Below are positions 23,895 through 33,933 of a stretch of 64,000 nt of DNA, piece after piece (position 1 is the first letter of the stretch; each line of letters opens with the position of its first letter). This DNA is from Desulfurobacterium thermolithotrophum DSM 11699 (GTDB lineage: Bacteria > Aquificota > Aquificia > Desulfurobacteriales > Desulfurobacteriaceae). The translations under genes were made by a program, and so were the position numbers. Under the pieces are notes generated by a model. It worked only from the letters and a program-made list of their open reading frames with translations, was not told the DNA's origin and searched no databases. The stretch lies in assembly GCF_000191045.1 (NCBI RefSeq), contig NC_015185.1:812501-876500 (forward strand), read 5' to 3'.

Positions 23895-25856
23895 ATGTTT
23901 GGATTCTTTGGAAGGAAAGGACAGGAAGAGAAGAAAAAAGAAGAAAATTTCTGCGTAGAGTCAGATCTTTCAAAAGGTATAGGACTTAAAGTGCCAAGTT
24001 TTCATGAAAGCGTTAATTACATGTACCAAAAAGTTAAAGAAGCTCAGCTTTCAAACGTTACCGATAGATTTGAAGCTATGGAAGCAGTTAGATGTAAGTT
24101 CTGTAAAGAAGGTGTTTCTTGCCAGCTTTGTTCAATGGGGCCTTGTAGAATTACTCCTAAGACTCCAAGAGGAGTATGTGGAATTGATGTTCATGGAATA
24201 GTAATGAGAAATCTTCTTATTAAAGCTAACATGGGACTTTCAGCCTATACCTATCACTGTAGAGAAGCTGCTTTAACGCTTCTTGAAACAGCAAAGGGAA
24301 ATACAATTTATGAGATTAAAGACCCTTCAAAAATCGACCTTCTTGCAGAAGTTCTTGATATAGATACATCTCTCCCACTTAATGAAAAGGCAAAGCTTGT
24401 TGCTGAAGGAGTTCTTAAAAGCCTTTCCCAGAATGATTATTCTGTTTTTGTAGAAAAACTTGCTCCAGAAAGTAGAAAAGAAGTTTTTAGAAAACTTGGG
24501 ATAATGCCTAAAGGTCCTATGAATGAGCTTGTTGATTCTGTAACAAGGTCTATGACAAATATTGATGGTGACTATATATCTTTAGCACTTGCAGCTTTAA
24601 GAAATGGTGTAGCTTCAGCATTTGGAACTCTTATACCACTTGAAATAATTCAGGATGCACTTTATGGAACACCAACTCCGCATGAGTGTGAAGTAGATTT
24701 TGGAGTCCTTGATCCAGATTATGTAAATATCCTTCCAAACGGTCACGAACCATTTGTTGGTATGGCTTTAGTAGAAGTTGCTAAAGACCCTGAAATTCAG
24801 AAGATGGCAAGAGAAGCCGGTGCAAAAGGAGTGAAGATTGTAGGTTCTATTGAAACCGGTCAAGAAATGATGGCAAGACTGCAGTGTGGAGATGTCTTTG
24901 CAGGCCTTACATCAAACTGGATTTCCATTGAATACTTCCTCTCTACGGGTGCAGTTGATGTTTTTGCAATGGACATGAACTGTTCACTCGCAAATCTTAA
25001 AGAATATGCCGATAAGTACAACTTCAAGCTTGTTGCTGTCTCTAACCTCATTGGAGTTCCAGGCTCTATAAGACTTGAGTATAAACCTGGAAAAGAGAAG
25101 GAAATAGCAAAAGAAATCATTAAGATAGCAATTGAAAACTTTAAAGAGAGAAAAAATAAACCTAACACAGACGTTTCAAGATTCAAACAAAAAGCTATTG
25201 TTGGATTTTCTGCAGAAGCTATAGTTAATGCTCTTGGAGGTAGCTTAAATCCTCTACTTGAAGTAATTAAGAATGGAGATATTAAAGGAGTTGTAGCCCT
25301 TGTTAACTGTACTTCTTTGGCTAACGGTCCACAAGACAGCATGACTGTTCAAATTGCAAAGGAACTCATAAAAAGAGATATCCTTGTAATAGGTGCAGGT
25401 TGTGGAAATGCAGGTCTTCAAAAGGCAGGATTAGAAACTATTGAAGCTGTTGATAAGTATGCAGGACCAAAACTTGCAGGTATATGTAAAGCTCTTGGAA
25501 TACCACCGGTGTTATCGTTTGGTACCTGTACGGATACAGGAAGAATTATTATGACGGTTATAGCTATTGCAAATGCTCTTGGTGTTGATCCATCTCAGCT
25601 TCCTGTAGCAGTTACAGCTCCTGAATATATGGAACAAAAGGCTGTAATTGACGGATTTTCTGCAGTTGCAATGGGACTTTACACTCACGTTTCACCTGTT
25701 CCTCCAGTTACAGGATCAGATAAAGTTGTTAAGCTTCTTACAGAAGAAGTAGAAGGACTTACAGGAGGTAAGATAGCTGTAGGTGATGATCCTATTGTAG
25801 CTGCAGATGGAATAGAAGAACATATCATGAAAAAAAGAGAAGCTCTTGGAATATAA
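23895..25856 (+). CDS. cooS: Anaerobic Ni-Fe carbon monoxide dehydrogenase, catalytic subunit
   Basis: Oxidises CO to CO2, or the reverse, at a Ni-Fe-S C-cluster. The 653-residue length is normal. The N-terminal cluster motif is CKFCKEGVSCQLCSMGPCRI (from about residue 67), with a CX2C rather than CX7C first pair, as in CODHs with a [2Fe-2S] D-cluster. C-cluster ligands are recognisable in NGHEPF (His), MDMNCSLAN, VNCTSLANGPQD, GAGCGNAGL and FGTCTDTGR. The catalytic Lys is in APEYMEQKAV. The CCTG motif, which supplies one C-cluster Cys (295 in CODH-II), reads IETG here. No cooF, cooC or acs gene is adjacent. It has a strong TTAGGAGG RBS. Confidence 0.93.
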   Translation: MFGFFGRKGQEEKKKEENFCVESDLSKGIGLKVPSFHESVNYMYQKVKEAQLSNVTDRFEAMEAVRCKFCKEGVSCQLCSMGPCRITPKTPRGVCGIDVHGIVMRNLLIKANMGLSAYTYHCREAALTLLETAKGNTIYEIKDPSKIDLLAEVLDIDTSLPLNEKAKLVAEGVLKSLSQNDYSVFVEKLAPESRKEVFRKLGIMPKGPMNELVDSVTRSMTNIDGDYISLALAALRNGVASAFGTLIPLEIIQDALYGTPTPHECEVDFGVLDPDYVNILPNGHEPFVGMALVEVAKDPEIQKMAREAGAKGVKIVGSIETGQEMMARLQCGDVFAGLTSNWISIEYFLSTGAVDVFAMDMNCSLANLKEYADKYNFKLVAVSNLIGVPGSIRLEYKPGKEKEIAKEIIKIAIENFKERKNKPNTDVSRFKQKAIVGFSAEAIVNALGGSLNPLLEVIKNGDIKGVVALVNCTSLANGPQDSMTVQIAKELIKRDILVIGAGCGNAGLQKAGLETIEAVDKYAGPKLAGICKALGIPPVLSFGTCTDTGRIIMTVIAIANALGVDPSQLPVAVTAPEYMEQKAVIDGFSAVAMGLYTHVSPVPPVTGSDKVVKLLTEEVEGLTGGKIAVGDDPIVAADGIEEHIMKKREALGI

Positions 25857-25862
25857 TTCTTT

Positions 25863-25884
25863 TTCCCTCCCTATGGGGAGGGAA
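25863..25884 (+). terminator. Hairpin after cooS
   Basis: A perfect 9-bp TTCCCTCCC/GGGAGGGAA stem with a TATG loop lies 6 nt after the cooS stop. Only a weak T-rich stretch follows, so read-through into the next gene is likely. Confidence 0.6.
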
Positions 25885-25905
25885 CTTTAACTATTGGAGA
25901 AAAGA

Positions 25906-26211
25906 ATGTCTCTTGAAAGAGAAAAAGAGACTTTACAGAAAATGTTTAAAATTTACTGTAAGGCAAAACATGGCTCTCAAAACGGAGAACTTTGTAGCGA
26001 ATGCAAAGAGCTTCTTGACTATGCTCTTAAAAGATTAGACCTTTGTCCTTTCAAAGAAGAAAAACCAAGTTGTAAAAAGTGTACTATTCATTGTTACCAA
26101 CCGGAAAAAAGAAAAAAAATTAAAGAAGTAATGAGATTTAGTGGACCAAGGCTCCTTCTTTACGATCCTTTTAATTGGCTTATCCATAAAGTAAAAGAAA
26201 GAACAAAATAA
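25906..26211 (+). CDS. YgbA-like nitrous oxide-stimulated promoter family protein
   Basis: A small cysteine-rich protein of 101 residues. The pattern MFKIYCKAKHG, LCSECKELLDYALKRLDLCPF, PSCKKCTIHCYQPEKR and RFSGPRLLL matches the YgbA/'nitrous oxide-stimulated promoter' family, which in enteric bacteria is linked to growth under nitrosative stress. Nine cysteines suggest metal or Fe-S binding (inference). ATG 25906 is chosen over TTG 25894 because GGAG lies 6 nt upstream. It follows cooS by 49 nt and is convergent with the Crp/Fnr gene. Confidence 0.8.
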   Translation: MSLEREKETLQKMFKIYCKAKHGSQNGELCSECKELLDYALKRLDLCPFKEEKPSCKKCTIHCYQPEKRKKIKEVMRFSGPRLLLYDPFNWLIHKVKERTK

Positions 26212-26217
26212 CTTATG

Positions 26218-26898
26218 CTATTCAGATAACTCAGATAAAGCTTTTTTGTTTAGAATTTTTACTTTATTTCCGTCTTTTTTAATAACTTCCATTAATTTAA
26301 GTTTTGAGAGAACTCTAGAAACTGTTTCTTTTGTTAAACCCAATTGCATTGCAACTATATTTGTTCTGAATTCAATTTCATTATTATTTGTTTCCTCAAC
26401 TTTTTTCAAAATGTAAAAGGACACCTTAGAAAGTGCGTCTTTAAGAGAAAGGCTTTCTATTAAATTCGTAAGATAAATTAGCCTTTTAGACATAATGGTA
26501 AGTAATTTGATAGCTATTTCTGGATCTTCTCTCATAAGCTCAAGAAACTGCTTTCTTGAAATGAAAAGTATTTTACTATCTTCTAAAGTTTCTGCCCATA
26601 CTGGAAAATTTTCTCCAGTAAAGCTTGCAGCTTCTCCAAAAAAGACTGGACTTGAAAAAATTCTAAGTATTTGTTCTTTTCCTTTTTTAGTTTTATAGAT
26701 CTTTATTTTTCCCTTTAGTAAGATGTAAAAACCTTCTGCCTTTTGTGATGGATTAAATATTATCTTTCCTTTAGTGTATTGTTTGAGGATAGAAATTTCT
26801 TCTAATTTTCTTAGTTGTTTTTCAGAAAGTCCAGAAAGAAGCTGTACTTTTTTTAAAACTTCAATCAAATTTTCCTCCAAAAAAACGTTTTTGTTCAA
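26218..26898 (-). CDS. Crp/Fnr-family transcriptional regulator without cysteines
   Basis: A 226-residue regulator with an N-terminal cyclic-nucleotide-binding-like sensor (about residues 15-135, GFYILLKGKIKIY, FFGEAASFTGENFPV), a long dimer helix and a C-terminal winged helix (NIVAMQLGLTKETVSRVLSKL). The recognition helix has E-T-V-S-R, the ExxSR motif of FNR. There is no cysteine at all, so it cannot hold the FNR [4Fe-4S] cluster. It also lacks the Arg and Ser residues that bind cAMP. It resembles DNR/NNR-type sensors, so heme or another small ligand is possible. Convergent with the cooS-ygbA pair and probably its regulator. Confidence 0.88.
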   Translation of the reverse strand: MNKNVFLEENLIEVLKKVQLLSGLSEKQLRKLEEISILKQYTKGKIIFNPSQKAEGFYILLKGKIKIYKTKKGKEQILRIFSSPVFFGEAASFTGENFPVWAETLEDSKILFISRKQFLELMREDPEIAIKLLTIMSKRLIYLTNLIESLSLKDALSKVSFYILKKVEETNNNEIEFRTNIVAMQLGLTKETVSRVLSKLKLMEVIKKDGNKVKILNKKALSELSE

Positions 26899-26911
26899 TT
26901 ATACAGAAAGG

Positions 26912-26939
26912 TTGACATCTAGATTTTCTGCTCTAAATT
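26912..26939 (+). promoter_or_regulatory. Promoter of groESL
   Basis: A perfect -35 TTGACA (26912-26917), a 16-nt spacer and TAAATT (26934-26939) lie just upstream of the CIRCE element, where an HrcA-blocked promoter should be. Confidence 0.7.
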
Positions 26940-26951
26940 TATAGTTAGCAA

Positions 26952-26978
26952 TTAGCACTCACTCAAGGTGAGTGCTAA
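26952..26978. promoter_or_regulatory. CIRCE element (HrcA operator)
   Basis: TTAGCACTC, nine spacer bases and GAGTGCTAA form a perfect inverted repeat that matches the CIRCE consensus exactly. It lies about 12 nt after the -10 and 26 nt before groES. HrcA should repress groESL here at normal temperature. Confidence 0.96.
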
Positions 26979-27003
26979 AAATCAGATAAAGGAGGGTGAC
27001 GGG

Positions 27004-27294
27004 ATGAAACTCAAGCCACTTTATGACAGAGTAGTAGTTAAGAAAGTAGAAGTAGAACAGAAAACAGCAGGGGGAATTATCTTACCTGATACAGCAAAGG
27101 AAGAGTCCCAAATTGGTGAAGTTATAGCTGTTGGAGAAGGAAAGGTTCTTGAAAACGGAGACGTAAGAGCTCTAAAAGTAAAAGTTGGAGATAAAGTTCT
27201 CTTCAGCAAGTACGCTGGAAACGAAGTTGAAATTGATGGTGAAAAGCTTCTTGTAATCAGAGAAGAAGATATCTTAGCTATCGTAGAAGAGTAA
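27004..27294 (+). CDS. groES: Co-chaperonin GroES
   Basis: Lid of the GroEL chaperonin, 96 residues. The N-terminal strand [16 protein letters not shown], the mobile-loop region [14 protein letters not shown] and the roof/core segment [10 protein letters not shown] are all present. The start is ATG 27004, after AAAGGAGGG; the open frame back to 26968 runs through the CIRCE repeat and is not coding. It is followed 27 nt later by groEL. Confidence 0.98.
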   Translation: MKLKPLYDRVVVKKVEVEQKTAGGIILPDTAKEESQIGEVIAVGEGKVLENGDVRALKVKVGDKVLFSKYAGNEVEIDGEKLLVIREEDILAIVEE

Positions 27295-27321
27295 TTAAAA
27301 AACAATCGAGGGAGGTGAAAA

Positions 27322-28965
<1,644 letters not shown>

Positions 28966-28989
28966 TAGATAATCGAAGCTAAAAATGAA

Positions 28990-29014
28990 GGGGGCTTGAA
29001 AGCCCCCTTTTTTT
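28990..29014 (+). terminator. Terminator of groESL
   Basis: A perfect 7-bp GGGGGCT/AGCCCCC stem with a TGAA loop is followed by seven T residues. It lies 24 nt after the groEL stop and is a textbook intrinsic terminator. Confidence 0.95.
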
Positions 29015-29024
29015 ATTTCTTTTT

Positions 29025-30133
29025 TTAAACGCTTGGCTCTACTCTATTTCTACCTTTCTTTTTAGCAAGATAAAGTTTTTCATCGGCTTCTTTTATTAGG
29101 TTATCCAAACTTTCTACCCCCCCCCTAACTTTTGTTCAGCAACTCCTATACTGATTGTGATTTTTCCAGCAAAGGGAAAAATAGTATTTTCTACCTTTTT
29201 TCTAAGCTTTTCTGCAACATTTATTGCTCCTTTAATGTCTGTTCCAGGAAGTACAATTAAAAACTCTTCTCCCCCATATCTACCAACTATATCTATTTTT
29301 CTAATAGTTTCCTTTAGAATTTTCCCAAGTTTTTTAAGAACTAAATCTCCAATTTGATGTCCATAAGTATCATTTACGCGTTTGAAATGATCTATATCTA
29401 GCATCAAAATAGATAAAGGCTGATTAAATCTTTTACTCTTTTCATATTCTTCTTTCAATTTATCAAGTAGTTTTCTTCTGTTGTATATTTCTGTTAAAGG
29501 ATCTATTTCTATTAAGCTCTTTATACTTGATTGATAATTGTCTATAAATAACCTGTAAATAAAAACAATGATAGTAAAAGTGATGTATGAGAGAATAGCT
29601 TCTATATGAGTTAAAAGATGTTCTGTAGTTAAAGAATGTTTAATTAGTAAACTAGCGGTTATAGTTTTGCTATTATTTATTTGGTTTCCTGAGTTAATTA
29701 ACTCAAGAAGAAAAACAATACCATTTATGATTAGAGGAATTAATGAAATTAATAAAGTTATTTTGAAATTATAGAAAATTCCAGCCAGAAGAGGAATCAA
29801 AGAAAACCAAAAAAGAACATAAACATATCCTGAACTTAGATAATACGTAAAAGTAAAAATAACCGAAAAAATTAAAATAATAGGAACTAAACTTCCTTTT
29901 CCTTTTTTCAAAAAAATTATAGCTATAAAAAGAAATAAGAAAAATAAAAAATCTATAAATAAAAATTCATGTAATCCAAAAAGAAAATTTTTAATAATTG
30001 CTATTAATTTTATAACAAAAGCTATTAATAAACCAATTCCTAAAAGACAATTATAGCTTTTATTAAACTCTTCCCCCGTAACGTCGTTTAAAAAGAAACA
30101 CTCATTAATCCACTTCTTTATGTTTTTGTTCAT
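29025..30133 (-). pseudogene. Membrane diguanylate cyclase frameshifted at a G9 tract (possible phase-variable gene)
   Basis: The N-terminal 200 residues form several hydrophobic helices, followed by a GGDEF domain that makes cyclic di-GMP: LTEIYNRRKLLDKL, DIDHFKRVNDTYGH, the I-site RKID and the active site GRYGGEEFLIVLPG. The reading frame stops at TAG 29114, immediately after a run of nine G (29117-29125, minus strand), cutting the domain short at KLGGG. The missing end (NLIKEADEKLYLAKKKGRN) continues in another frame to a stop at 29025. Seven or ten G would restore an intact protein of about 370 residues. It is either a slip-switched gene, a decayed one, or an assembly error. Confidence 0.85.
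29117..29125 (-). repeat. Homopolymeric G9 tract in the diguanylate cyclase gene
   Basis: Nine consecutive G on the coding strand (C on the plus strand) lie exactly at the frameshift. Such tracts are typical slipped-strand contingency switches. Confidence 0.9.
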
Positions 30134-30179
30134 TATTCATCCAAAATTAGTTCTATTTTAAATTTTAACAAAAATGAAA

Positions 30180-30199
30180 GCAGGGCTTTAAAGCCCTGC
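30180..30199. terminator. Terminator after glyA
   Basis: A self-complementary hairpin GCAGGGCTTT/AAAGCCCTGC follows the glyA stop on the minus strand and is trailed by TTTCATTTTT. It sits between glyA and the start of the cyclase gene. Confidence 0.8.
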
Positions 30200-30208
30200 G
30201 CTAAAAGT

Positions 30209-31465
30209 TTAAGAATATACTTCTTTTAGGTCTTCATAAAGTGGATACTTACCACAGATTTCAAGAACTTCTTGTTTAACCTTTTCAATTACTGATTCGT
30301 CATTGATGTTGTTTAGAACCTCAGCTATAAGCTGAGCAATTCTTCTTGCTTCGTCTTCTTTAATTCCCCTTGTTGTTATTGCAGGAGTTCCGATTCTGAT
30401 ACCGCTTGTTACAAATGGGCTCCTTGTGTCAAATGGAATTGTGTTTTTGTTTACTGTAATGTTTGCCTTTCCAAGGGCAGCTTCAGCCTCTTTTCCAGTA
30501 ATTCCCTTATCTGTAAGGTCAACAAGCATAAGGTGAGTATCAGTTCCACCTGACACAAGTCTAAAACCTTGTCTTTGGAGTTCTTCGGCCATTGCTTTAG
30601 CATTCTTTACAACTTGCTCTTGATATTTTTTAAAGTCTTCAGTTTGAGCTTCCTTAAACGCAACAGCTTTTGCTGCAATTACGTGCATGAGAGGTCCACC
30701 TTGAAGTCCCGGGAATATAGCTTTATCAATTTCCTTTGCAAATTCAGCCTTACACATTGTTACACCACCACGAGGACCTCTCAAAGTCTTGTGAGTCGTT
30801 GTTGTAACAAAGTGACAAGCTTCTATTGGAGATGGATGAAGTCCAGTAACAACAAGTCCAGCAATGTGAGCAATATCAGCTAAAAGGAGAGCTCCAACTT
30901 CATCTGCAATTTCTCTGAACTTATTAAAATCAATTACTCTCGGATAAGCAGAAGCACCACAAATAATAAGCTTTGACTTGTGTTCCTTAGCTAAGCTGTA
31001 AACTTGATCAAAGTCTATAGTTTCAGTATCTTTTCTAACTCCATATTGAACAACATTAAAGTACTTTCCTGTCATGTTGACAGGAGAACCGTGGGAAAGG
31101 TGTCCACCATGGGAAAGATTCATTGAGAGGATTGTATCTCCAGGTTTTAGTACAGCAAGATAAACAGCTTGATTTGCCTGAGAACCTGAGTGTGGCTGAA
31201 CGTTCACGTGCTCAGCTCCAAAGAGCTCCTTACACCTTTCAATTGCAAGTTTTTCAACAATATCAACACACTCACATCCACCATAGTACCTTTTTCCAGG
31301 ATAACCTTCTGCATACTTGTTAGTAAGAACAGAACCTTGAGCTTCCATTACTGCTTCACTTGTAAAGTTTTCAGAAGCAATAAGCTCAAGGTGCTCATTC
31401 TGTCTTTTGTACTCACACTTTAGTGCCTCAAAAACTTCTGCGTCAACTTTCCTAAGATGCTTCAT
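30209..31465 (-). CDS. glyA: Serine hydroxymethyltransferase
   Basis: PLP enzyme that interconverts serine and glycine with tetrahydrofolate. The PLP-lysine motif is [11 protein letters not shown] (about residues 222-232); [14 protein letters not shown] and [11 protein letters not shown] are also diagnostic. The protein is 418 residues from ATG 31465, which follows GGAGGTAAT; the 11 extra codons to 31498 are not family-like. It is monocistronic, with a terminator after the stop. Confidence 0.98.
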   Translation of the reverse strand: MKHLRKVDAEVFEALKCEYKRQNEHLELIASENFTSEAVMEAQGSVLTNKYAEGYPGKRYYGGCECVDIVEKLAIERCKELFGAEHVNVQPHSGSQANQAVYLAVLKPGDTILSMNLSHGGHLSHGSPVNMTGKYFNVVQYGVRKDTETIDFDQVYSLAKEHKSKLIICGASAYPRVIDFNKFREIADEVGALLLADIAHIAGLVVTGLHPSPIEACHFVTTTTHKTLRGPRGGVTMCKAEFAKEIDKAIFPGLQGGPLMHVIAAKAVAFKEAQTEDFKKYQEQVVKNAKAMAEELQRQGFRLVSGGTDTHLMLVDLTDKGITGKEAEAALGKANITVNKNTIPFDTRSPFVTSGIRIGTPAITTRGIKEDEARRIAQLIAEVLNNINDESVIEKVKQEVLEICGKYPLYEDLKEVYS

Positions 31466-31522
31466 TTTATTACCTCCATTAATTGATTTCAAACTCATTT
31501 CTTTGCAGCGAAATGATACATT

Positions 31523-32281
31523 TTAAGATGTAGGAGTGTCCAATCCAGTTACTTCTTTAAGCTTTTTAACTTCTTCTGGTGTTAGCTCTCTATACATTCC
31601 TTTTGGTAAATTGCCAAGTTTAAGAGGTCCAATAGCTATTCTCTTTAACTTTAAGACTCCATGATCAAATCTATCAAAAAATCTTCTAACAACTCTGTTT
31701 TTCCCAATATCAAAACTTATCTGAACGTAAGTATTTCTACCAGTTCTACTTGGCTTTAAAAGTTTAATGTCTATAGGTTTTGCAAAGAAAGGTTTCCCTT
31801 TATCATCTACCAGTTTTGCTCCTTTTTTCATTCTCTCAATTTCAGCTGGAGTTACTCTTCCCTTTACTTTTGCTATGTAAGTCTTGGGAATATGGTATCT
31901 TGGATGAGCAAGTCTTTCTGCGAGCTCTCCGTCGTTTGTCATGAGAAGAAGTCCTTCTGTGTTGTAGTCAAGTCTCCCAACTGGAAAGAGCCTTACAGGA
32001 TACTTTCTGAAATAATCTGCAACTATAGGTCTTTTATCTCCCGGTTCTCTTTCCATTGCTGTTAAAACACCTTGAGGTTTGTTAAAAGCAAGATAAATAA
32101 ATCTTTTGGGTAGTCTAACTCTTTCTCCATCAACTCTTACTTCATCTTTCTTAGGATCAACTTCAACTGCAGGATTTTCAACTACTTCACCATTTACTGT
32201 AACTCTTCCTTGTTTTATCAGCTCTTCAACTTTTCTCCTTGCTCCAAGCCCTGCATATGCAAGAAATTTATTTAAACGCAT
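31523..32281 (-). CDS. rluB: RluB/RsuA-family rRNA pseudouridine synthase
   Basis: Converts uridine to pseudouridine in rRNA, most likely in 23S. The 252-residue protein has an N-terminal S4 RNA-binding domain (MRLNKFLAYAGLGARRKVEELI) and the catalytic loop GRLDYNTEGLLLMTNDGEL (Asp in RLD). The segment KPQGVLTAMEREPGDKRPIV is RluB-like. It has a good ACCTCC-complement RBS (GGAGGTAAAG). A paralogue lies at 38027-38743. Confidence 0.9.
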   Translation of the reverse strand: MRLNKFLAYAGLGARRKVEELIKQGRVTVNGEVVENPAVEVDPKKDEVRVDGERVRLPKRFIYLAFNKPQGVLTAMEREPGDKRPIVADYFRKYPVRLFPVGRLDYNTEGLLLMTNDGELAERLAHPRYHIPKTYIAKVKGRVTPAEIERMKKGAKLVDDKGKPFFAKPIDIKLLKPSRTGRNTYVQISFDIGKNRVVRRFFDRFDHGVLKLKRIAIGPLKLGNLPKGMYRELTPEEVKKLKEVTGLDTPTS

Positions 32282-32408
32282 CTTTACCTCCTTGCAAACA
32301 GTTTTTGATTACATTACATTTCCTTATAAATCATTAGTCTTTATACCACTTGTCACTTCTATATCTCGAATATAAATTCATCCTAGAACATCAAAAAGGA
32401 GTCCTACC

Positions 32409-33694
32409 TTGCTCCTTACCCTATCTATCTCTACTACCAAAAAAAGCATCTACAATAAACTGAAAAGAGCTTCAAAAACCTTCCAGCAGTTTAAAAACCT
32501 CCTTTATCTGTGTGCATTAGAATATCACAAAAACACAAAAGACATAAAAACCTTCCTCTCCAAAACATTCCTTGAAAAGTTTGTAAAGGGTAGAGAAACC
32601 CTCCCTTTTGAGAATGAAAAAATTAAAGAATGGAAAAAGAATTGGTAATCCTGTGGACTGAAAGAATAGGTTCAGACACGGTAAAAGCTATCGTTGGAAT
32701 GGTAGTAAAAGAGTTTAAAAGCATCTTAGAGAAGTGGAAAATAGGAGAAAAAGCATCACTCCCAAAACCAAGAAAGCTAAATACTCTTTACTCCTTCACT
32801 CTTGAAACAAATCCTAATATGATAGTTGACAAGAGAAAACTTCAAGGAAAAAGAAAATCCAACCATATAGTGGTTAGAATAGGAAAAGATTATGGAGCAG
32901 TTAAGTTTAAAATTCCAGAAAATTTAAAAGTAGAACACGTCAAGATAAACTGGACAGCATTAAGAAAAGTAACTTACCTAATAAGCTATGAAGTTTCTGA
33001 AAGTGAAGTTAATCTAAACAAAGAGTTTTTCCTCTCAATTGACTTGGGAGTCAAGAATTTGATTTCTGCAGTTTCCAACAAAGAGGATTTACCGTCGTTT
33101 ATCATCAATGGCAATCCCTTAAAAGCATTCAACCAATGGGTAAACAAGCTATCAGCAAAACTCCAAAGTGAAGGAAAAGAATTAGAACACAAGAAGCTTT
33201 GGAATTACAGGAAAAAGAGAATTAATCAACTGTTTGGAACTGTATCCAATTTCATAGTTGCTTTATGTTTAAAAGAAGGAATAGGGAAAGTAGTCATTTC
33301 CGATAGCTTAACAGAGGAGTATCAAAAGGAGGGAACAAAAGGAAAAAGGTTTAACCAAACTTTCAGACACATACCACTTGGAAAACTCATTCAAAAACTT
33401 GAATACAAGTGCAGATTAGCAGGGATAGAGTTTCTCAAAGAACCCGAAACCTATACTTCCCAAATTTCAGCAGTAACAGGGAACATAGAGGAAATTTCTG
33501 GAAAGAGTAAGGAAGAACTTACGGAAGAAGATATCAATAAACTACAATTTACAGGAAAAAGAGTCAGAAGAGGTCTTTTCAAAGACCTGAAGATCAGCAA
33601 AGTTTTCAATGCAGACCTTAATGGAGCTTTAAACGTTGCGATTAAGAAGTTAGGAAAAAGTGTCAGAGAAAAATTTCTCAAACTTCCCAACTAG
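32409..33694 (+). pseudogene. TnpB-family nuclease gene, frameshifted (element A)
   Basis: Two overlapping frames make one TnpB-like protein. The first (32409-32648, TTG start after AAAGGAG) gives an N-terminus of 79 residues. The second (32630-33694) gives the rest, with RuvC motifs SIDLGVKNL and NADLNGALN. They join if the ribosome shifts -1 at TGG AAA AAG near 32632-32640. The usual Zn-ribbon cysteines are absent (TSQISAVTGN replaces TSQxCxxCG), and the motif II Glu is not where ISDra2 TnpB has it. It is either a decaying copy or a member of a Zn-less branch with frameshifting. No tnpA is nearby. Confidence 0.75.
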
Positions 33695-33744
33695 TTAGAC
33701 AAGTTGTGTAGAGCTGTTAAGTTAACTCTTCTTTCTCACTTAAA

Positions 33745-33790
33745 GTATTCTGCGAGTCCTCTCTTTCAGAGAATAGCAGATAGTAGTTCC
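33745..33790 (+). other. Putative right end / omega-RNA 3' end of element A
   Basis: A CTCTCTTTCAGAG hairpin is followed by GATAGTAGTTCC, which resembles the right ends of element B (GAGTAGTTGAC) and element C (GAGTAGTTCAC). If correct, the guide would begin with TACCTTGCAAG just after 33790. Confidence 0.4.
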
Positions 33791-33933
33791 TACCTTGCAA
33801 GAGGTAGCGAAGTATTAATGAAAGCTATCATTTTTCAGATGTCGGTTCCAATTTAAATTATAGTTTTAACTACAAATTGTTGAGGATAAATCGTCAACTA
33901 CTCCTCCCTGACAGAAGGAGCTTGTAGCTGATG

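Noticed and set aside
33841-33892. AT-rich segment with GTTTTAACTAC-like sequence resembling part of a CRISPR repeat
   Set aside because: It occurs once, with no spaced copies and no cas genes. No CRISPR array is visible in the window.
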